Below are positions 34,600-44,155 of a stretch of 64,000 nt of DNA, piece by piece (positions within the stretch are counted from its first letter, which is position 1; every line of letters starts with the position of its first letter). Under the pieces are notes generated by a model. It ran no database searches. It was not told the origin of the DNA and saw only the letters and a list, made by a program, of their open reading frames with translations. Location: assembly GCF_009939225.1 (NCBI RefSeq), contig NZ_JAACJR010000008.1:121107-185106 (forward strand). Direction: 5' to 3'. The DNA comes from Sediminibacterium soli. Lineage in GTDB: Bacteria; Bacteroidota; Bacteroidia; Chitinophagales; Chitinophagaceae. The position numbers and the translations under genes are program-made.

Positions 34600-36174
34600 T
34601 TACAACACTCCCTTCACTTCAAACACTTGCGTATAACCATCTGTCACAGGTACGGTTAATTTTAGCCTATCCCTGTCTTGATTAAATGAAATTTTGTTGT
34701 GGCATCCCAATAATTTTATAGCAGTAATTTTTTTAGAATTGTAGTACGATTGCCGTCCGAGACTTGGTATTTCAATTTGACCGGGTATAGGATTCAATAG
34801 AAAAATGAACAAGTTTTTCCCTTTTGTAGTGAACCTGACTTCATTATTCGGATAGAGTGGACTGCCAATGGTGCGTTCATTAAAATCGTTGCTTTGCTTT
34901 TTTACATCGGCGAGGTCAGTTTCACTCATGTTTTTCGCCGGTTTTCCACCACCTAAGTTATCACCGTATATTTTCCAGGGTTTGCTGGCGTAAATAGCTT
35001 CACGGTTGCGGTTGATCCATTCACCAATAGTGTCCAATATTAACTTATGATCTGGCGGTATAGTGCCATCAGGTAATAATTCCACGTTCAATAACAGGTT
35101 TCCATTTTTGCTGATAATATCAGTAAGGGTTTCGATCACTGTCCGGGCACTGTGCCTGATGGGTCTTTCTTTTTTATAGAACCAACTTCCAAATGTAAGA
35201 GTACCCTGCCAGGGGTAAGGCAGGATTTCGGTGGCACCTCCCCGCTCGATATCCTTTACAGTTGATGGCTCATTACTAAATTTTCCCGCTATGACACCTG
35301 TAATTTTTCCATGCTCTTTTAATGTATTATTAAAATAGTAGGTGCACACTTCTTTACCATAATCACCATAAGGGAACCCATAACCATCAAACCAAAGCAT
35401 ATCCACATCATATTTTGTCACCAGTTCTTCAAGGCGCCTTATATAGTTCTCTTTTACGCCTTTAATATATTCAGGTGTACGTTTCTCGGGTGGAAGGCCG
35501 TACAAATCGGCCGGGTCAAGACCTTCCCACCATTTCCCTTTGCCGTCAGCTTTGGTCATGCGTCCATCGTAAGGCAGCCCTTTGTATGGGCCAGAAGTAT
35601 CTGCACGGAACGCGGGCAACCACCACGTGAGAAAACGATCATCATGTGAGCTGACTCCGAAAGGAATATCATATTTAACCGCCGATTTTTTAAACAAACC
35701 AACAATATCCTTTTTTGGACCCACGTTCACTGAGTTCCACTGTTGATACGTAGAAGCAAAATTGTCGAAGTGATCATGATGATTTGCAAGGACCACAAAA
35801 TATTTAGCGCCAATACTTTTGAAATATTTCAACAATGCATCCGTATTTAACTTCTCCGCTTTCCATTCATGTATCACATCTTTAAAACCTTTTTCTGAAG
35901 GGTGCCCGTAGTGCCGTACCTGGTAAGGATAAGCATTAGTTCCCCAGGTTTCATTGCCCACATCTTGCATGTACATGTGGCGGGCATACCAGCCCCCGCC
36001 GCTATCTGGTTGTGTTTGTGCACCCCAATGGACCCAAATACCAAAACGGGCATCAGTGTACCATTTAGGAAATTGGTAATGGCTGCGTTGTTGTTGCCAG
36101 TTTAGTGCTTTTCCTTGAGAATAAACGATAAAAGAAAAAAGAATAGCATGGAGTACAAGGAAGGTTTTTTTCAT
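34600..36174 (-). CDS. GH29 alpha-L-fucosidase
   Basis: 524 residues with a signal peptide (to VYSQ, about 20). GH29 marks: FPKWYTDARFGIWVHWGAQ, the substrate-binding HHDHFDNF, and the nucleophile Asp 263 in DMLWFDGYGFP. SKNGNLLLNVELLPDGTIP follows, then a small C-terminal beta-sandwich that ends TDGYTQVFEVKG. It cleaves alpha-L-fucose from glycan side chains. The length and closing sandwich fit a GH29 of the broad-specificity type, though A/B subfamily cannot be fixed by eye. A second GH29 lies at 38588-39832. Confidence 0.95.
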   Translation of the reverse strand: MKKTFLVLHAILFSFIVYSQGKALNWQQQRSHYQFPKWYTDARFGIWVHWGAQTQPDSGGGWYARHMYMQDVGNETWGTNAYPYQVRHYGHPSEKGFKDVIHEWKAEKLNTDALLKYFKSIGAKYFVVLANHHDHFDNFASTYQQWNSVNVGPKKDIVGLFKKSAVKYDIPFGVSSHDDRFLTWWLPAFRADTSGPYKGLPYDGRMTKADGKGKWWEGLDPADLYGLPPEKRTPEYIKGVKENYIRRLEELVTKYDVDMLWFDGYGFPYGDYGKEVCTYYFNNTLKEHGKITGVIAGKFSNEPSTVKDIERGGATEILPYPWQGTLTFGSWFYKKERPIRHSARTVIETLTDIISKNGNLLLNVELLPDGTIPPDHKLILDTIGEWINRNREAIYASKPWKIYGDNLGGGKPAKNMSETDLADVKKQSNDFNERTIGSPLYPNNEVRFTTKGKNLFIFLLNPIPGQIEIPSLGRQSYYNSKKITAIKLLGCHNKISFNQDRDRLKLTVPVTDGYTQVFEVKGVL

Positions 36175-36500
36175 AAACTTTTTAATTTTTATCTCTGATG
36201 TTCACTATTTTTTATTGGCATACTATTTTCCATTCACCAAAAATGAAATTCTGCAAGTGTTGCCTGCGCTTTCTCTATTTCCTTCGGAACTCGATTTTCG
36301 TTTAAGAATATAATTTACATAAGGAAATCAGACCTTTCTGTTTGTACGGATCATAATCAATACTAGTTTCGATGATGAGGGCATCGAGACCAGACAAAAC
36401 CCTAATGCAACAATACTGTGTCCTTACTCAATGCGAACAACATTTCGGTCAGATGCTTGGAGATGGATACGATACGGATATCTTTAGTTGTATCCATTTC
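36175..36500. other. Gap upstream of GH29
   Basis: No gene supported. It is AT-rich and probably holds the promoter of the GH29 gene and debris of the lipoprotein remnant that begins at 36575. Confidence 0.35.
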
Positions 36501-36575
36501 TTACTTATTGAAGCGGCCGCAACCTGCAATAAGAAAACTAATAAGAAGACATTTAATGATTCGTTTCATATTCAT
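36501..36575 (-). pseudogene. Lipoprotein N-terminus remnant (SusD-like position)
   Basis: A 24-codon frame MNMKRIIKCLLISFLIAGCG... ends in TAA four codons after the lipobox Cys. It begins 31 bases after the stop of an outer-membrane-protein C-terminal fragment, as susD follows susC. Probably the leftover start of a SusD-like gene. Confidence 0.45.
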
Positions 36576-36605
36576 GGTATAAGAATGAGATTATTCCCAT
36601 GCTGA

Positions 36606-36668
36606 TTAAAAATTGTACCTGAAATTAATCCCGCCAAAGAAGTAATAAAATGAAAGCGCCATATATAG
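36606..36668 (-). pseudogene. Outer-membrane protein C-terminus remnant
   Basis: The reverse strand reads ALSFYYFFGGINFRYNF then TAA. Alternating aromatic residues with a terminal Phe are the mark of the last strand of a beta-barrel protein such as SusC. An in-frame stop at 36714-36716 limits it, so only a short tail survives. Confidence 0.45.
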
Positions 36669-36732
36669 TACCAAGCATGGATAATGTGTTTTGTCATTTA
36701 TAATCATAGTTGCTTACAAACTGCAAACAGTG

Positions 36733-37968
36733 TTAAAATCCCTCGATAAAATCCAAATCGCGGTCGTGTGTTTCCGGTATTGTAAGGATGGAATAAAAGC
36801 CAATGGCAAAACATACCAGTCCAACAATGGCGGCAGCATTTACTTCGTGCACTAAAGGTTTCAATACGCCATAAGAAAGCGTCATGGCTACTACCGTGCC
36901 CCTTACCATGTTGGGAATAGTCGTGGCCGCTGTAGCCCTCACATTGGTTCCAAACTGCTCGGCGCCTATAGTGACAAACATGGCCCAGTAACCAATGCCA
37001 AAGCCTAACCACAAGGCTGTGAAATATAAAGTGGCTGCGCTGTGTATGCCCGCGTAGAGATAGACAATGCTGCCGATAAATGTAAAGCCCATTAACAAGG
37101 CCACAGCTTTACGCCGCGACTGCATCCAGTGACTGATAAATCCACTTAACAAATCGCCGGCAGCCAGGCCCACATAACACCACATAACGGTGAGGCCTGG
37201 CTTTATTTCTTCGATTATGCCCAGGGCTTGGCCTACTTCGTTGCTGAAGGTAGAAAGGATGCCGATGACATACCAGGTGGGCAGTCCTATGCCAATGCAT
37301 TTGAGGTATAAGAAAAACCGGTCCTTGTCGTTGAAGAAAGTCAAAATATTTCCTTTGCTTAATCCTTTTTGATCCTTCATGGTTTTAAAAAGGCCGGATT
37401 CAAAAACACCAATTCTTAAAAGCAATAAAAGAATACCCAGCCCGCCTCCGGCAAAATAAGCATTGCGCCAGTTGAACAGCTCCACTGTAAAATAACCTAC
37501 TACGGCTCCCAATAGACCAACGCCTGCCACTATAGAAGTTCCCAGGGCTCTCAAATTTCTTGGCAGCGTTTCCGATACCAAAGTGATACCTGCGCCTAAT
37601 TCCCCCGCAAGACCTATACCGGCAATAAAGCGCAACAGTTTATAAGTTGTAACATCATGCACAAAACCACAACCAAAATTGGCAACAGAGTAGGTAATGA
37701 TAGATCCAAAAAGCACAGACAGCCTTCCTTTTTTATCACCTAAAACACCCCACAAAATGCCTCCTAACAAAAGACCGGTCATTTGCCAGTTTAAAATGCT
37801 GGCGCCCTGTTTTGATATGGCTGCGTCATCCAAGTGAAGATCTTTAAGGCTTGGAATGCGTACAATACCAAAAAGCAAAAGATCGTAGATATCTACAAAA
37901 TAACCCAGTGCGGCTACAATTACCGGCGCACAAAACAGGTATTGAAAAGTTGTTTTTTTGTTTGTCAT
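36733..37968 (-). CDS. MFS transporter, sugar/organic-acid type
   Basis: 411 residues from ATG 37968 (MTNKKTT); the ATG at 37992 adds 8 residues. Twelve membrane helices can be drawn. Loop 2-3 has GVLGDKKGRLSVLFGS (the MFS G-x-x-x-D-x-x-G-R-R motif) and helix 4-5 RFIAGIGLAGELGAG, as in the metabolite/H+ symporter branch (ProP/KgtP/SV2-like). It sits amid the glycoside hydrolases on the same strand and may import a released sugar or sugar acid across the inner membrane, perhaps fucose; the substrate is inference. A hairpin with T-run separates it from the upstream GH29. Confidence 0.92.
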   Translation of the reverse strand: MTNKKTTFQYLFCAPVIVAALGYFVDIYDLLLFGIVRIPSLKDLHLDDAAISKQGASILNWQMTGLLLGGILWGVLGDKKGRLSVLFGSIITYSVANFGCGFVHDVTTYKLLRFIAGIGLAGELGAGITLVSETLPRNLRALGTSIVAGVGLLGAVVGYFTVELFNWRNAYFAGGGLGILLLLLRIGVFESGLFKTMKDQKGLSKGNILTFFNDKDRFFLYLKCIGIGLPTWYVIGILSTFSNEVGQALGIIEEIKPGLTVMWCYVGLAAGDLLSGFISHWMQSRRKAVALLMGFTFIGSIVYLYAGIHSAATLYFTALWLGFGIGYWAMFVTIGAEQFGTNVRATAATTIPNMVRGTVVAMTLSYGVLKPLVHEVNAAAIVGLVCFAIGFYSILTIPETHDRDLDFIEGF

Positions 37969-38010
37969 CGGACTATTTATTTTCCTGCTCACTGAACATT
38001 TTATTTTTTT

Positions 38011-38053
38011 TTAAAAAAAATTGAAAAAGCCCCGGAACTGTAAAACCGGGGCT
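38011..38053 (-). terminator. Terminator between GH29 and MFS genes
   Basis: AGCCCCGG (38028-38035) pairs with CCGGGGCT (38046-38053). On the reverse strand the stem is followed by TTTTTC and a run of T. It would end upstream transcription 43 bases before the MFS start. Confidence 0.65.
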
Positions 38054-38093
38054 GAGGAAAACTACCGCTTGCTATATGGTAATCGTTTGAGCA

Positions 38094-38196
38094 ACTACAG
38101 GTATGACCTATGCCTGCCCAGCGTTTCCTTTGTTAAATAATATTATTTCGCTTACACTACAGGTATGATAGTGATCCCTGCCGTCACTTCTGTAGT
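38094..38196. promoter_or_regulatory. Repeated ACTACAG sites upstream of the MFS gene
   Basis: ACTACAGGTATGA occurs at 38094-38106 and again at 38156-38168, and the inverted core CTGTAGT at 38190-38196. Spaced copies of one word upstream of a transporter gene could be operator sites; that is inference. The rest of 38054-38587 holds no gene. Confidence 0.35.
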
Positions 38197-38587
38197 GCAA
38201 CTCTTTGATCTATGGCAAATAAATTATGAATTAGACGGTCCTGGACTTCCGGTTGTGCGGAAGCAGTTTGGCAATACGGCTCGAAGGATGTCGGCATAAC
38301 TGTCAGCACTTAATTGAGCCAGTTTGTGTTGTTTACATCATGCAATTTGCAGGTAGCGATCAGCGAGTAAATGCTCACAGCATTGTAATCATTCTTTTCA
38401 TATTACTCGACCAGACCCCGATCTGCTCTTCGCTGCGAACTGTCCGCTGACGACTAGTACCATTTTATCACCGTTCCATAATTTGTTCCACATACTTTCA
38501 AAGAGCAAGCTATTCTTTAATAGCATTAATTCGAACCATTAATTCCCCATGTGCTTACGCTATATGAGGAACCTTTTTATTGCCGGT

Positions 38588-39832
38588 TCATTTTTGTGTT
38601 TCCAGGTCTCGAGCCGTAATCTTTGTTTTTGTTTCTCTTAACTTCATAAAGTTTGTTTTGTCTGGTTTGGGAAATCCCTGCCTGCCTAATATTTCACCTA
38701 CCGCAACGAGGGTTTCTTTATCCTGAGGGACAATACCTCCATCAGGGTAAGGGCCGATGTTCAACAACAAATTGGCGTTATTGGCTGCGGCTGTTTGTAA
38801 CAAAGCCATTACCTGTTCCGGTGTCTTGTGTTTTTGCTTCGGACCTTCGCAATAACCCCAGTTAATGCTTTGCATGGTGGTACACAACTCGGCGGGTTTG
38901 GCTTTGTTTTTTTGCCAGGCCGCTTCGGCTGCCACTGCTGTTTTTTCTCCCTGAACATTTCTCATCAAGTCGGTGATGGATTTTACCTCATGCTCACAGG
39001 TGATATAATCCTCTTCACCATTGTATCCCGTTTTATAAGAAACCAGCGCCTGGGGTTGCAATTTTCTGATCATGCTGTAAATCGTTGTCATGTCAAAGAC
39101 ATCTGCATTGGTATAGGCGCCGCCAATCGGGTCAAACCAAAAGCCGGCCAATGGACCATAATTGGTGCAAAGCTCATAGATCTGTGTTTTTACATAATTC
39201 CAATAGTGCACAAAATCTTCCTTGCCTTTGAAACGAATCAGGTCCTTTGGAAAATGAGCACTGTCGTAATTAGGACGAGCAGCACTGTAATATTTTTCGG
39301 TCAAATAAAAAGGATGCGTCCAGTCTATGCCAATGGAATAATATACAAACAACCCCAGTCCATGCCTTTTACAGGAGGTGGCCATCTCTTTTAAAAAATC
39401 GCGATGAGCTGTTGCATTCATACTGTTGAATGGCCCTGCCTTACTGGCAAATTGTGCAAAGCCGTCGTGATGTTTTACCACGTATGTCACGTATTTCATC
39501 CGGGCATTTACGGCCAGGTCACAGATAGAATCGGCATTCCACTTTGCGCCTGTAAACTTCATGGCTTCATCCATGTATTGTTGCAGCGGCATTTTACGAT
39601 CATATAATACCCAGTCGCCGGCTTTGTAAGCAGCTGAAGGGCCCCAGTGCACAAATAAACCAAAGCGGGCATTTTCAAACCATTTCAAGGTGGCCGCACG
39701 CCGATCTTTTACATACAGGCTTTTATAGTGTTTTAAAAAATAAGGAATCTCTTGCTTTTGCTGGGCCCCCGCAGGGCCAATACAGGTAAAAAGAGACAGC
39801 AGGATACAGGCTATAAAATTTTCCTTTCTCAT
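38588..39832 (-). CDS. GH29 alpha-L-fucosidase (second)
   Basis: 414 residues, signal peptide to AGAQ (about 24). It shows KWFENARFGLFVHWGPSA, the substrate pocket VKHHDGFAQFAS, the nucleophile Asp 234 in AGFWFDPIGG and NNANLLLNIGPYPDGGIV. It lacks the C-terminal beta-sandwich of the 524-residue GH29 nearby and so is a short form. The pairing of two different GH29 enzymes suggests two kinds of fucosyl linkage in the target glycan (inference). It ends 6 bases downstream of the 815-residue protein's start side, on the same strand, so both are likely co-transcribed. Confidence 0.93.
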   Translation of the reverse strand: MRKENFIACILLSLFTCIGPAGAQQKQEIPYFLKHYKSLYVKDRRAATLKWFENARFGLFVHWGPSAAYKAGDWVLYDRKMPLQQYMDEAMKFTGAKWNADSICDLAVNARMKYVTYVVKHHDGFAQFASKAGPFNSMNATAHRDFLKEMATSCKRHGLGLFVYYSIGIDWTHPFYLTEKYYSAARPNYDSAHFPKDLIRFKGKEDFVHYWNYVKTQIYELCTNYGPLAGFWFDPIGGAYTNADVFDMTTIYSMIRKLQPQALVSYKTGYNGEEDYITCEHEVKSITDLMRNVQGEKTAVAAEAAWQKNKAKPAELCTTMQSINWGYCEGPKQKHKTPEQVMALLQTAAANNANLLLNIGPYPDGGIVPQDKETLVAVGEILGRQGFPKPDKTNFMKLRETKTKITARDLETQK

Positions 39833-39838
39833 CTTGTA

Positions 39839-42286
39839 TTAATCATATTTCAACCACACGGTAGCTTTGCAATCTTTGTCGGCGACGGCCCTGATCCAGT
39901 GTGCACTATAACCATCAGGAAAAGTATAATGAATCGTTTTGCCCGCAGGCACTTTTATTTTTTTATACTGGTGCCAGCCCATAAGATCAACATCCACTTC
40001 AAGTGTAATTGTTACATCCTTATTAGCCGTTAATGTTATTCTCTTTTTGTCGTAGCCTGTCATGAGGTAAGGAAGGGAGGGTGTGTTCGCTTTCACCTCA
40101 GTGTTCTTCCACACCCCTCCTTCACCAACAGGTTTACCCAGTTTCCACAGGTCGTCAATGGCGCCAAACCATAAACCGCCATTTTGGTTTTGCATAGGAA
40201 AATAATGCCCATCGCTTTTTGCGTTTGCTTTTGTGCCGCTCATCACCAGTAAGCCACGCCAGGTGCAGAAGTCCACGATCTTCTTTTTATGCGTGGTTAT
40301 GGGACGAATGGCAATAAATCCAGACTCCCTGCCCACCTCATAAAAAGTTCCCTGTGCATTTAACATATATCTTTCCGACTCCACTTCCCGGGCATCGCGG
40401 TAGTTGGTGAATGCATCATAGTTGGAAAAAGTTTTTGGCAGTCTGAAAGTGCCGGTTTTATCATGCACAATCACCGACGCATCATCTGTTTCAAAATGTT
40501 TTGTCAAGCCCAGCAGCCTTTCCATTTGGGCCGTGCTGTCTGCAACACCACTTAAGTATTCAATGTTCTCGTTTACTTCAGCGTATTGCTTTTTTCCATC
40601 GGTAACATTCAGTACTTGCAGATTTTTATTATGACTCGCAGGGCGGATAAGTGTTTCCTGCACATCGCCAGCATCATCTATGCTTGCAAGCGAAGAAAAC
40701 ATGGCATCCTGCTTTGCATGCAGGGCTTTACCGGTAAAGTGGAAAAAGGCGGTGGCCCTGCATTTTTTATCGGCCTCTACCCTGATCCAATCAGCAGAGA
40801 AACCTTCAGGGAAAATAAAATATTGATAGCCTTGGGCAGGCACTGTTATCGTTTTATACACCTGCCATTGGTTATTACCACTTTTATCTATCTCCAATGT
40901 GAACTTTACGGGCTGGTCTGCATCATGACTTAAATGGATCATTTTTCGACTCAACCCGCTGAATAAAAAGGCATCGGATGGCTGACCGGCTTTCACTGAA
41001 TCATTCATCCAGAGCCCGCCCCAGCCGCTGGTAGCTCCCCATTGCTTCAGGTCATCCCATTGGCCAAACCACAGGTTGGATTGCGAACGGCCTGCCATTG
41101 GATTTTGCAGTATAGTGGTTTCGTCTGTTGATAATACCAATTGGCCATTCCAGTTTGTAAAATCAGGTATGTATCGAAGATGGGTTCCTATAGGTGATAA
41201 GCCGCCGCTGTTTTTATAGCTGAATTTTTTTGGAAAATCATAAAACATCCCATGCATGTCCATCAGGATTTTACTATTACCCACTTCACGGATGCGAGGC
41301 CACTCGGTGTACCAGCCGCCAAAATGATCGTAGGTATGAGCAGCCTTTGGCAACCGATAAGTATGCCAATTCCCGTCATCTAATAATTCTAAAATTACAG
41401 AGCGCTTATCCCAACCAATACTCCACAGAGGGCTTTTATCGTTAGACGAACCATAAATACCGCCAGGACCGGTAACATCAGTAAATTGCCTGCGCTTGAT
41501 AATTTTCCATGTCGTTCCATCCCAACTTGCGAGCACACCCTTTTCTTCTGGCGTTTGTGGTTTACTATTACCAACTTGCAGCATGCCTTCTGGCACCTTA
41601 AACACGGCATCTTCACCATTATTGGCAACAACAAGTTGGTGTTGCGCAGTATAAGCACCTTTGCCGTGCCAGCCCGGCACCGGTTTTTGAAACAATTTAT
41701 TTACGGCAAGCGTATGCACATTTGCCTCGTAAAGAGCTCCTTCCATATCATAGAAGTAAACCATGTTGGCAGGGTTTGTAAGATGGCGGGCTATGGCTGT
41801 TAACCTTCCTGGCATAATGGATGGAGGTATTACCCTGATGTGCGAATTTGAATCAATAAAATAAGGACCAATAATCAATTGTTTTGATTCCTTATGAATC
41901 ATCCTGCCAGCTGGTGTACCGCCTACACTTTCGGGATGGATCACCTGGTTAAGATTATTGTCTATGCTGTATAATTTATCAGCACTACCATTTGGTGAGT
42001 GTGGCGAATAAGTAATCATCCACAATTTATTTTCCCAGGGCACAATAGCGCCGATACCACATTCGTTTCCTTCCATATTTGTAGCATAGCCATTTGCATT
42101 TTTTTCTTTAATGGCTTTGGTGTGTCCTTCGTTAAACACGGCGAGACTTGGATACACACCGCTTATTTGCAAAGGCTTTTTGGAGTTCAAATGAAATGGC
42201 TTTGTAAAGGAAGATGACTGTGCTTTTGACGGGGCATAAATTCCTACGCACAGTGCCAGGGTAACCCATTTGGATAAAAATTTCAT
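39839..42286 (-). CDS. Large secreted protein with duplicated C-terminal module, unknown
   Basis: 815 residues with a signal peptide (to SKAQ, about 23). I do not recognise the family. The front looks like beta-propeller or kelch-type sheets (KLWMITYSPHS, LYSIDNNLNQV, NMVYFYDMEGALYEA). A module of about 75 residues occurs twice, near 440-520 and at the very end: both have K-x-I-x-L-x-x-(N/D)-x-D, a strand with Q-Y-K-x-I-x-V-P-A, a Phe-P-(E/D)-G-(F/Y)-S-A-x-W-I-R and DKxCxAT. Each follows a block with GGLW and WGxxDDL. It lies between SusD and GH29 and may be a glycan-binding or new enzyme component. Confidence 0.75.
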   Translation of the reverse strand: MKFLSKWVTLALCVGIYAPSKAQSSSFTKPFHLNSKKPLQISGVYPSLAVFNEGHTKAIKEKNANGYATNMEGNECGIGAIVPWENKLWMITYSPHSPNGSADKLYSIDNNLNQVIHPESVGGTPAGRMIHKESKQLIIGPYFIDSNSHIRVIPPSIMPGRLTAIARHLTNPANMVYFYDMEGALYEANVHTLAVNKLFQKPVPGWHGKGAYTAQHQLVVANNGEDAVFKVPEGMLQVGNSKPQTPEEKGVLASWDGTTWKIIKRRQFTDVTGPGGIYGSSNDKSPLWSIGWDKRSVILELLDDGNWHTYRLPKAAHTYDHFGGWYTEWPRIREVGNSKILMDMHGMFYDFPKKFSYKNSGGLSPIGTHLRYIPDFTNWNGQLVLSTDETTILQNPMAGRSQSNLWFGQWDDLKQWGATSGWGGLWMNDSVKAGQPSDAFLFSGLSRKMIHLSHDADQPVKFTLEIDKSGNNQWQVYKTITVPAQGYQYFIFPEGFSADWIRVEADKKCRATAFFHFTGKALHAKQDAMFSSLASIDDAGDVQETLIRPASHNKNLQVLNVTDGKKQYAEVNENIEYLSGVADSTAQMERLLGLTKHFETDDASVIVHDKTGTFRLPKTFSNYDAFTNYRDAREVESERYMLNAQGTFYEVGRESGFIAIRPITTHKKKIVDFCTWRGLLVMSGTKANAKSDGHYFPMQNQNGGLWFGAIDDLWKLGKPVGEGGVWKNTEVKANTPSLPYLMTGYDKKRITLTANKDVTITLEVDVDLMGWHQYKKIKVPAGKTIHYTFPDGYSAHWIRAVADKDCKATVWLKYD

Positions 42287-42357
42287 TCAGGTAATTTCTA
42301 TAGTAAAAACTTGGTTAAAGAAGGCAGCGAATCTATAGCTGCCTTCTTCTAGATTTT

Positions 42358-44052
42358 TTAGTAGCCGGGGTTTTGAGTGATGTTTGGATTAACATTTCTC
42401 TCTACCTGGGGAATAGGCCACAAATACTGTCGCGAAGCATCAAATTTTCTTTCAAGTAAATTTCGTATATAGCCATTGGTAAAAAACGTTGAATAATCGC
42501 CAATGCCATCATTATCCAGCGGCGTAACGCCTGCAAAAGGCCATTTATCACGTTTTTGTTGAGCCGGATCCACGAGTCCATAGACCGGTTTAGTCAAAAC
42601 CTTTTCTGCCAACCTCCATCTTATCAGATCCATATAACGAAGACCTTCCAGCATAAACTCAACTCTTCTTTCTCTTCTTACGATTTTTCTCAATTCAGCC
42701 TGGTCTAAGGTCTTCACGGCGGGATAAGAACCTACCGCCGTAACTGGCACACCGTAGCCTCTTGCTCTTACTTTATTAATGGCGTCTAAAACAGACTGGT
42801 CAATTGCACCTAATTCAATTTTAGCTTCAGCATAGGTCAGATACATTTCAGCAAGACGAAACAGGATTACATCGTTATCTTCCAATAACCTGTCGGCCCA
42901 ACTCTGGTCAATTCCCTTTTTCCACAAAAGTCCGGTGAAGCTTGCAAACTGGCCTGCGGTGGTACCCCTGGAATCCCTGTTTAAAACCAATCCGCCGGTT
43001 TTATAATTTCGCACCTGCAATGAATCCGGATGAGGCTGGTAAGAAAACCCCAACCAGGGCGTACCAAATTCAACGATAGAAGCTGTTAGGCGTGGGTCAC
43101 GATTTTTAAATGGGTTGCGGGGATCATAAAGTGGTGATTTATCTATAGGCAACCCGTCGGTACATTCAAAAGCGTCTATGGCATCAAATGAAGGAAAATA
43201 AGCGCCGTAACCTCCGGCATTGCGTGAAATAAATTCTTTTACCCAGCCTTCTGCCTGGTTGTACACTTTTTGCTTTTCATCCAAAGGCACAGACCAGATA
43301 ATTTCCCTGCTTGTTTCGCCGTCCTTCAAAAACAATCCCGGAAAATTAAAATAAAGGCTATACACCCCATTATTGGCGAGATTGATTACTGAATCCGCAG
43401 CCACTTTTGCTTCCTGCCATTTGCTCATATACAGTGCTGTTCTGGCTTTAACGGCAAATGCAAGTCCTTTTGTCAATCTTCTGACATCTGACGTGGGATA
43501 GGAAACAGGTAGATTGGCAGAAGCGAAGTCAAGCTCCTGAAAAATAAAATTCAATATTTTATCTTTACTGGTTCTTGTTACGTCGTATGCTCCTTCCAAA
43601 GAAGTGGGCTGGGTGATAAATGGGACATCTCCAAAATGAGTAATGAGTCTTGAATATTCATAAGCTCTTATCAGCCTCATTTCCGCTTCAAGTTTTGTGA
43701 TAACGCTGGCAGGAGCAGAACCCACTGCCTTACCTTCATTGGCAATAAAAGCATTGGCCCTGGCTATAGCTTTATAGCAGTTCAACCAATAGGCTTTTAC
43801 ACTGCCATCCTCGGAGTTCATAGTACCGTTTATGACTGCATTTCCGAATTGACGGTAAATAACATTATCAGAGAAGAACTCGTTGTCTTTATCCCAAAAT
43901 GGCATCCGATACAAATCGTTTACAGCAAGTTCCAATTGGGTTTGATTTTCATAAAAGCTTCCTGTTGATGGTCCGGAAGGGTCTGAAAGATCAAGCTTAT
44001 GACAAGCTGTTAATCCTGCTGTTGCCGCAATGATTAAAAATATCTTTTTCAT
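42358..44052 (-). CDS. susD: SusD/RagB-type outer-membrane glycan-binding lipoprotein
   Basis: 564 residues. The signal ends in lipobox GLTACHKLDLSDP (Cys about 17). The N-terminal TPR-like half includes FYENQTQLELAVNDLYR, RLIRAYEYSRLITHFGDVPF (the classic R-A-x-x-Y-x-x-L-x-x-x-(F/Y)-G-D-V-P) and the C-terminal half LFRLAEMYLTYAEAK and VRRERRVEFMLEGLRYMDLIRW, ending NPNITQNPGY. It caps the SusC channel and binds the target glycan at the cell surface. The partner SusC is directly upstream (103-base gap). Confidence 0.97.
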   Translation of the reverse strand: MKKIFLIIAATAGLTACHKLDLSDPSGPSTGSFYENQTQLELAVNDLYRMPFWDKDNEFFSDNVIYRQFGNAVINGTMNSEDGSVKAYWLNCYKAIARANAFIANEGKAVGSAPASVITKLEAEMRLIRAYEYSRLITHFGDVPFITQPTSLEGAYDVTRTSKDKILNFIFQELDFASANLPVSYPTSDVRRLTKGLAFAVKARTALYMSKWQEAKVAADSVINLANNGVYSLYFNFPGLFLKDGETSREIIWSVPLDEKQKVYNQAEGWVKEFISRNAGGYGAYFPSFDAIDAFECTDGLPIDKSPLYDPRNPFKNRDPRLTASIVEFGTPWLGFSYQPHPDSLQVRNYKTGGLVLNRDSRGTTAGQFASFTGLLWKKGIDQSWADRLLEDNDVILFRLAEMYLTYAEAKIELGAIDQSVLDAINKVRARGYGVPVTAVGSYPAVKTLDQAELRKIVRRERRVEFMLEGLRYMDLIRWRLAEKVLTKPVYGLVDPAQQKRDKWPFAGVTPLDNDGIGDYSTFFTNGYIRNLLERKFDASRQYLWPIPQVERNVNPNITQNPGY

Positions 44053-44155
44053 TCCTATATTTTTATAAAATTAATTTTTGAATGGGGCTGCCAAGGTGAC
44101 AAATACGTTTAAGGCAATAGACCCATTATTTCTTTTTATTCAGTTTCCAATCACA

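Noticed and set aside
36372..36605. 77-codon forward frame between GH29 and MFS
   Set aside because: The opposite strand gives better sense (lipoprotein start after a barrel end). The forward product has no recognisable feature.
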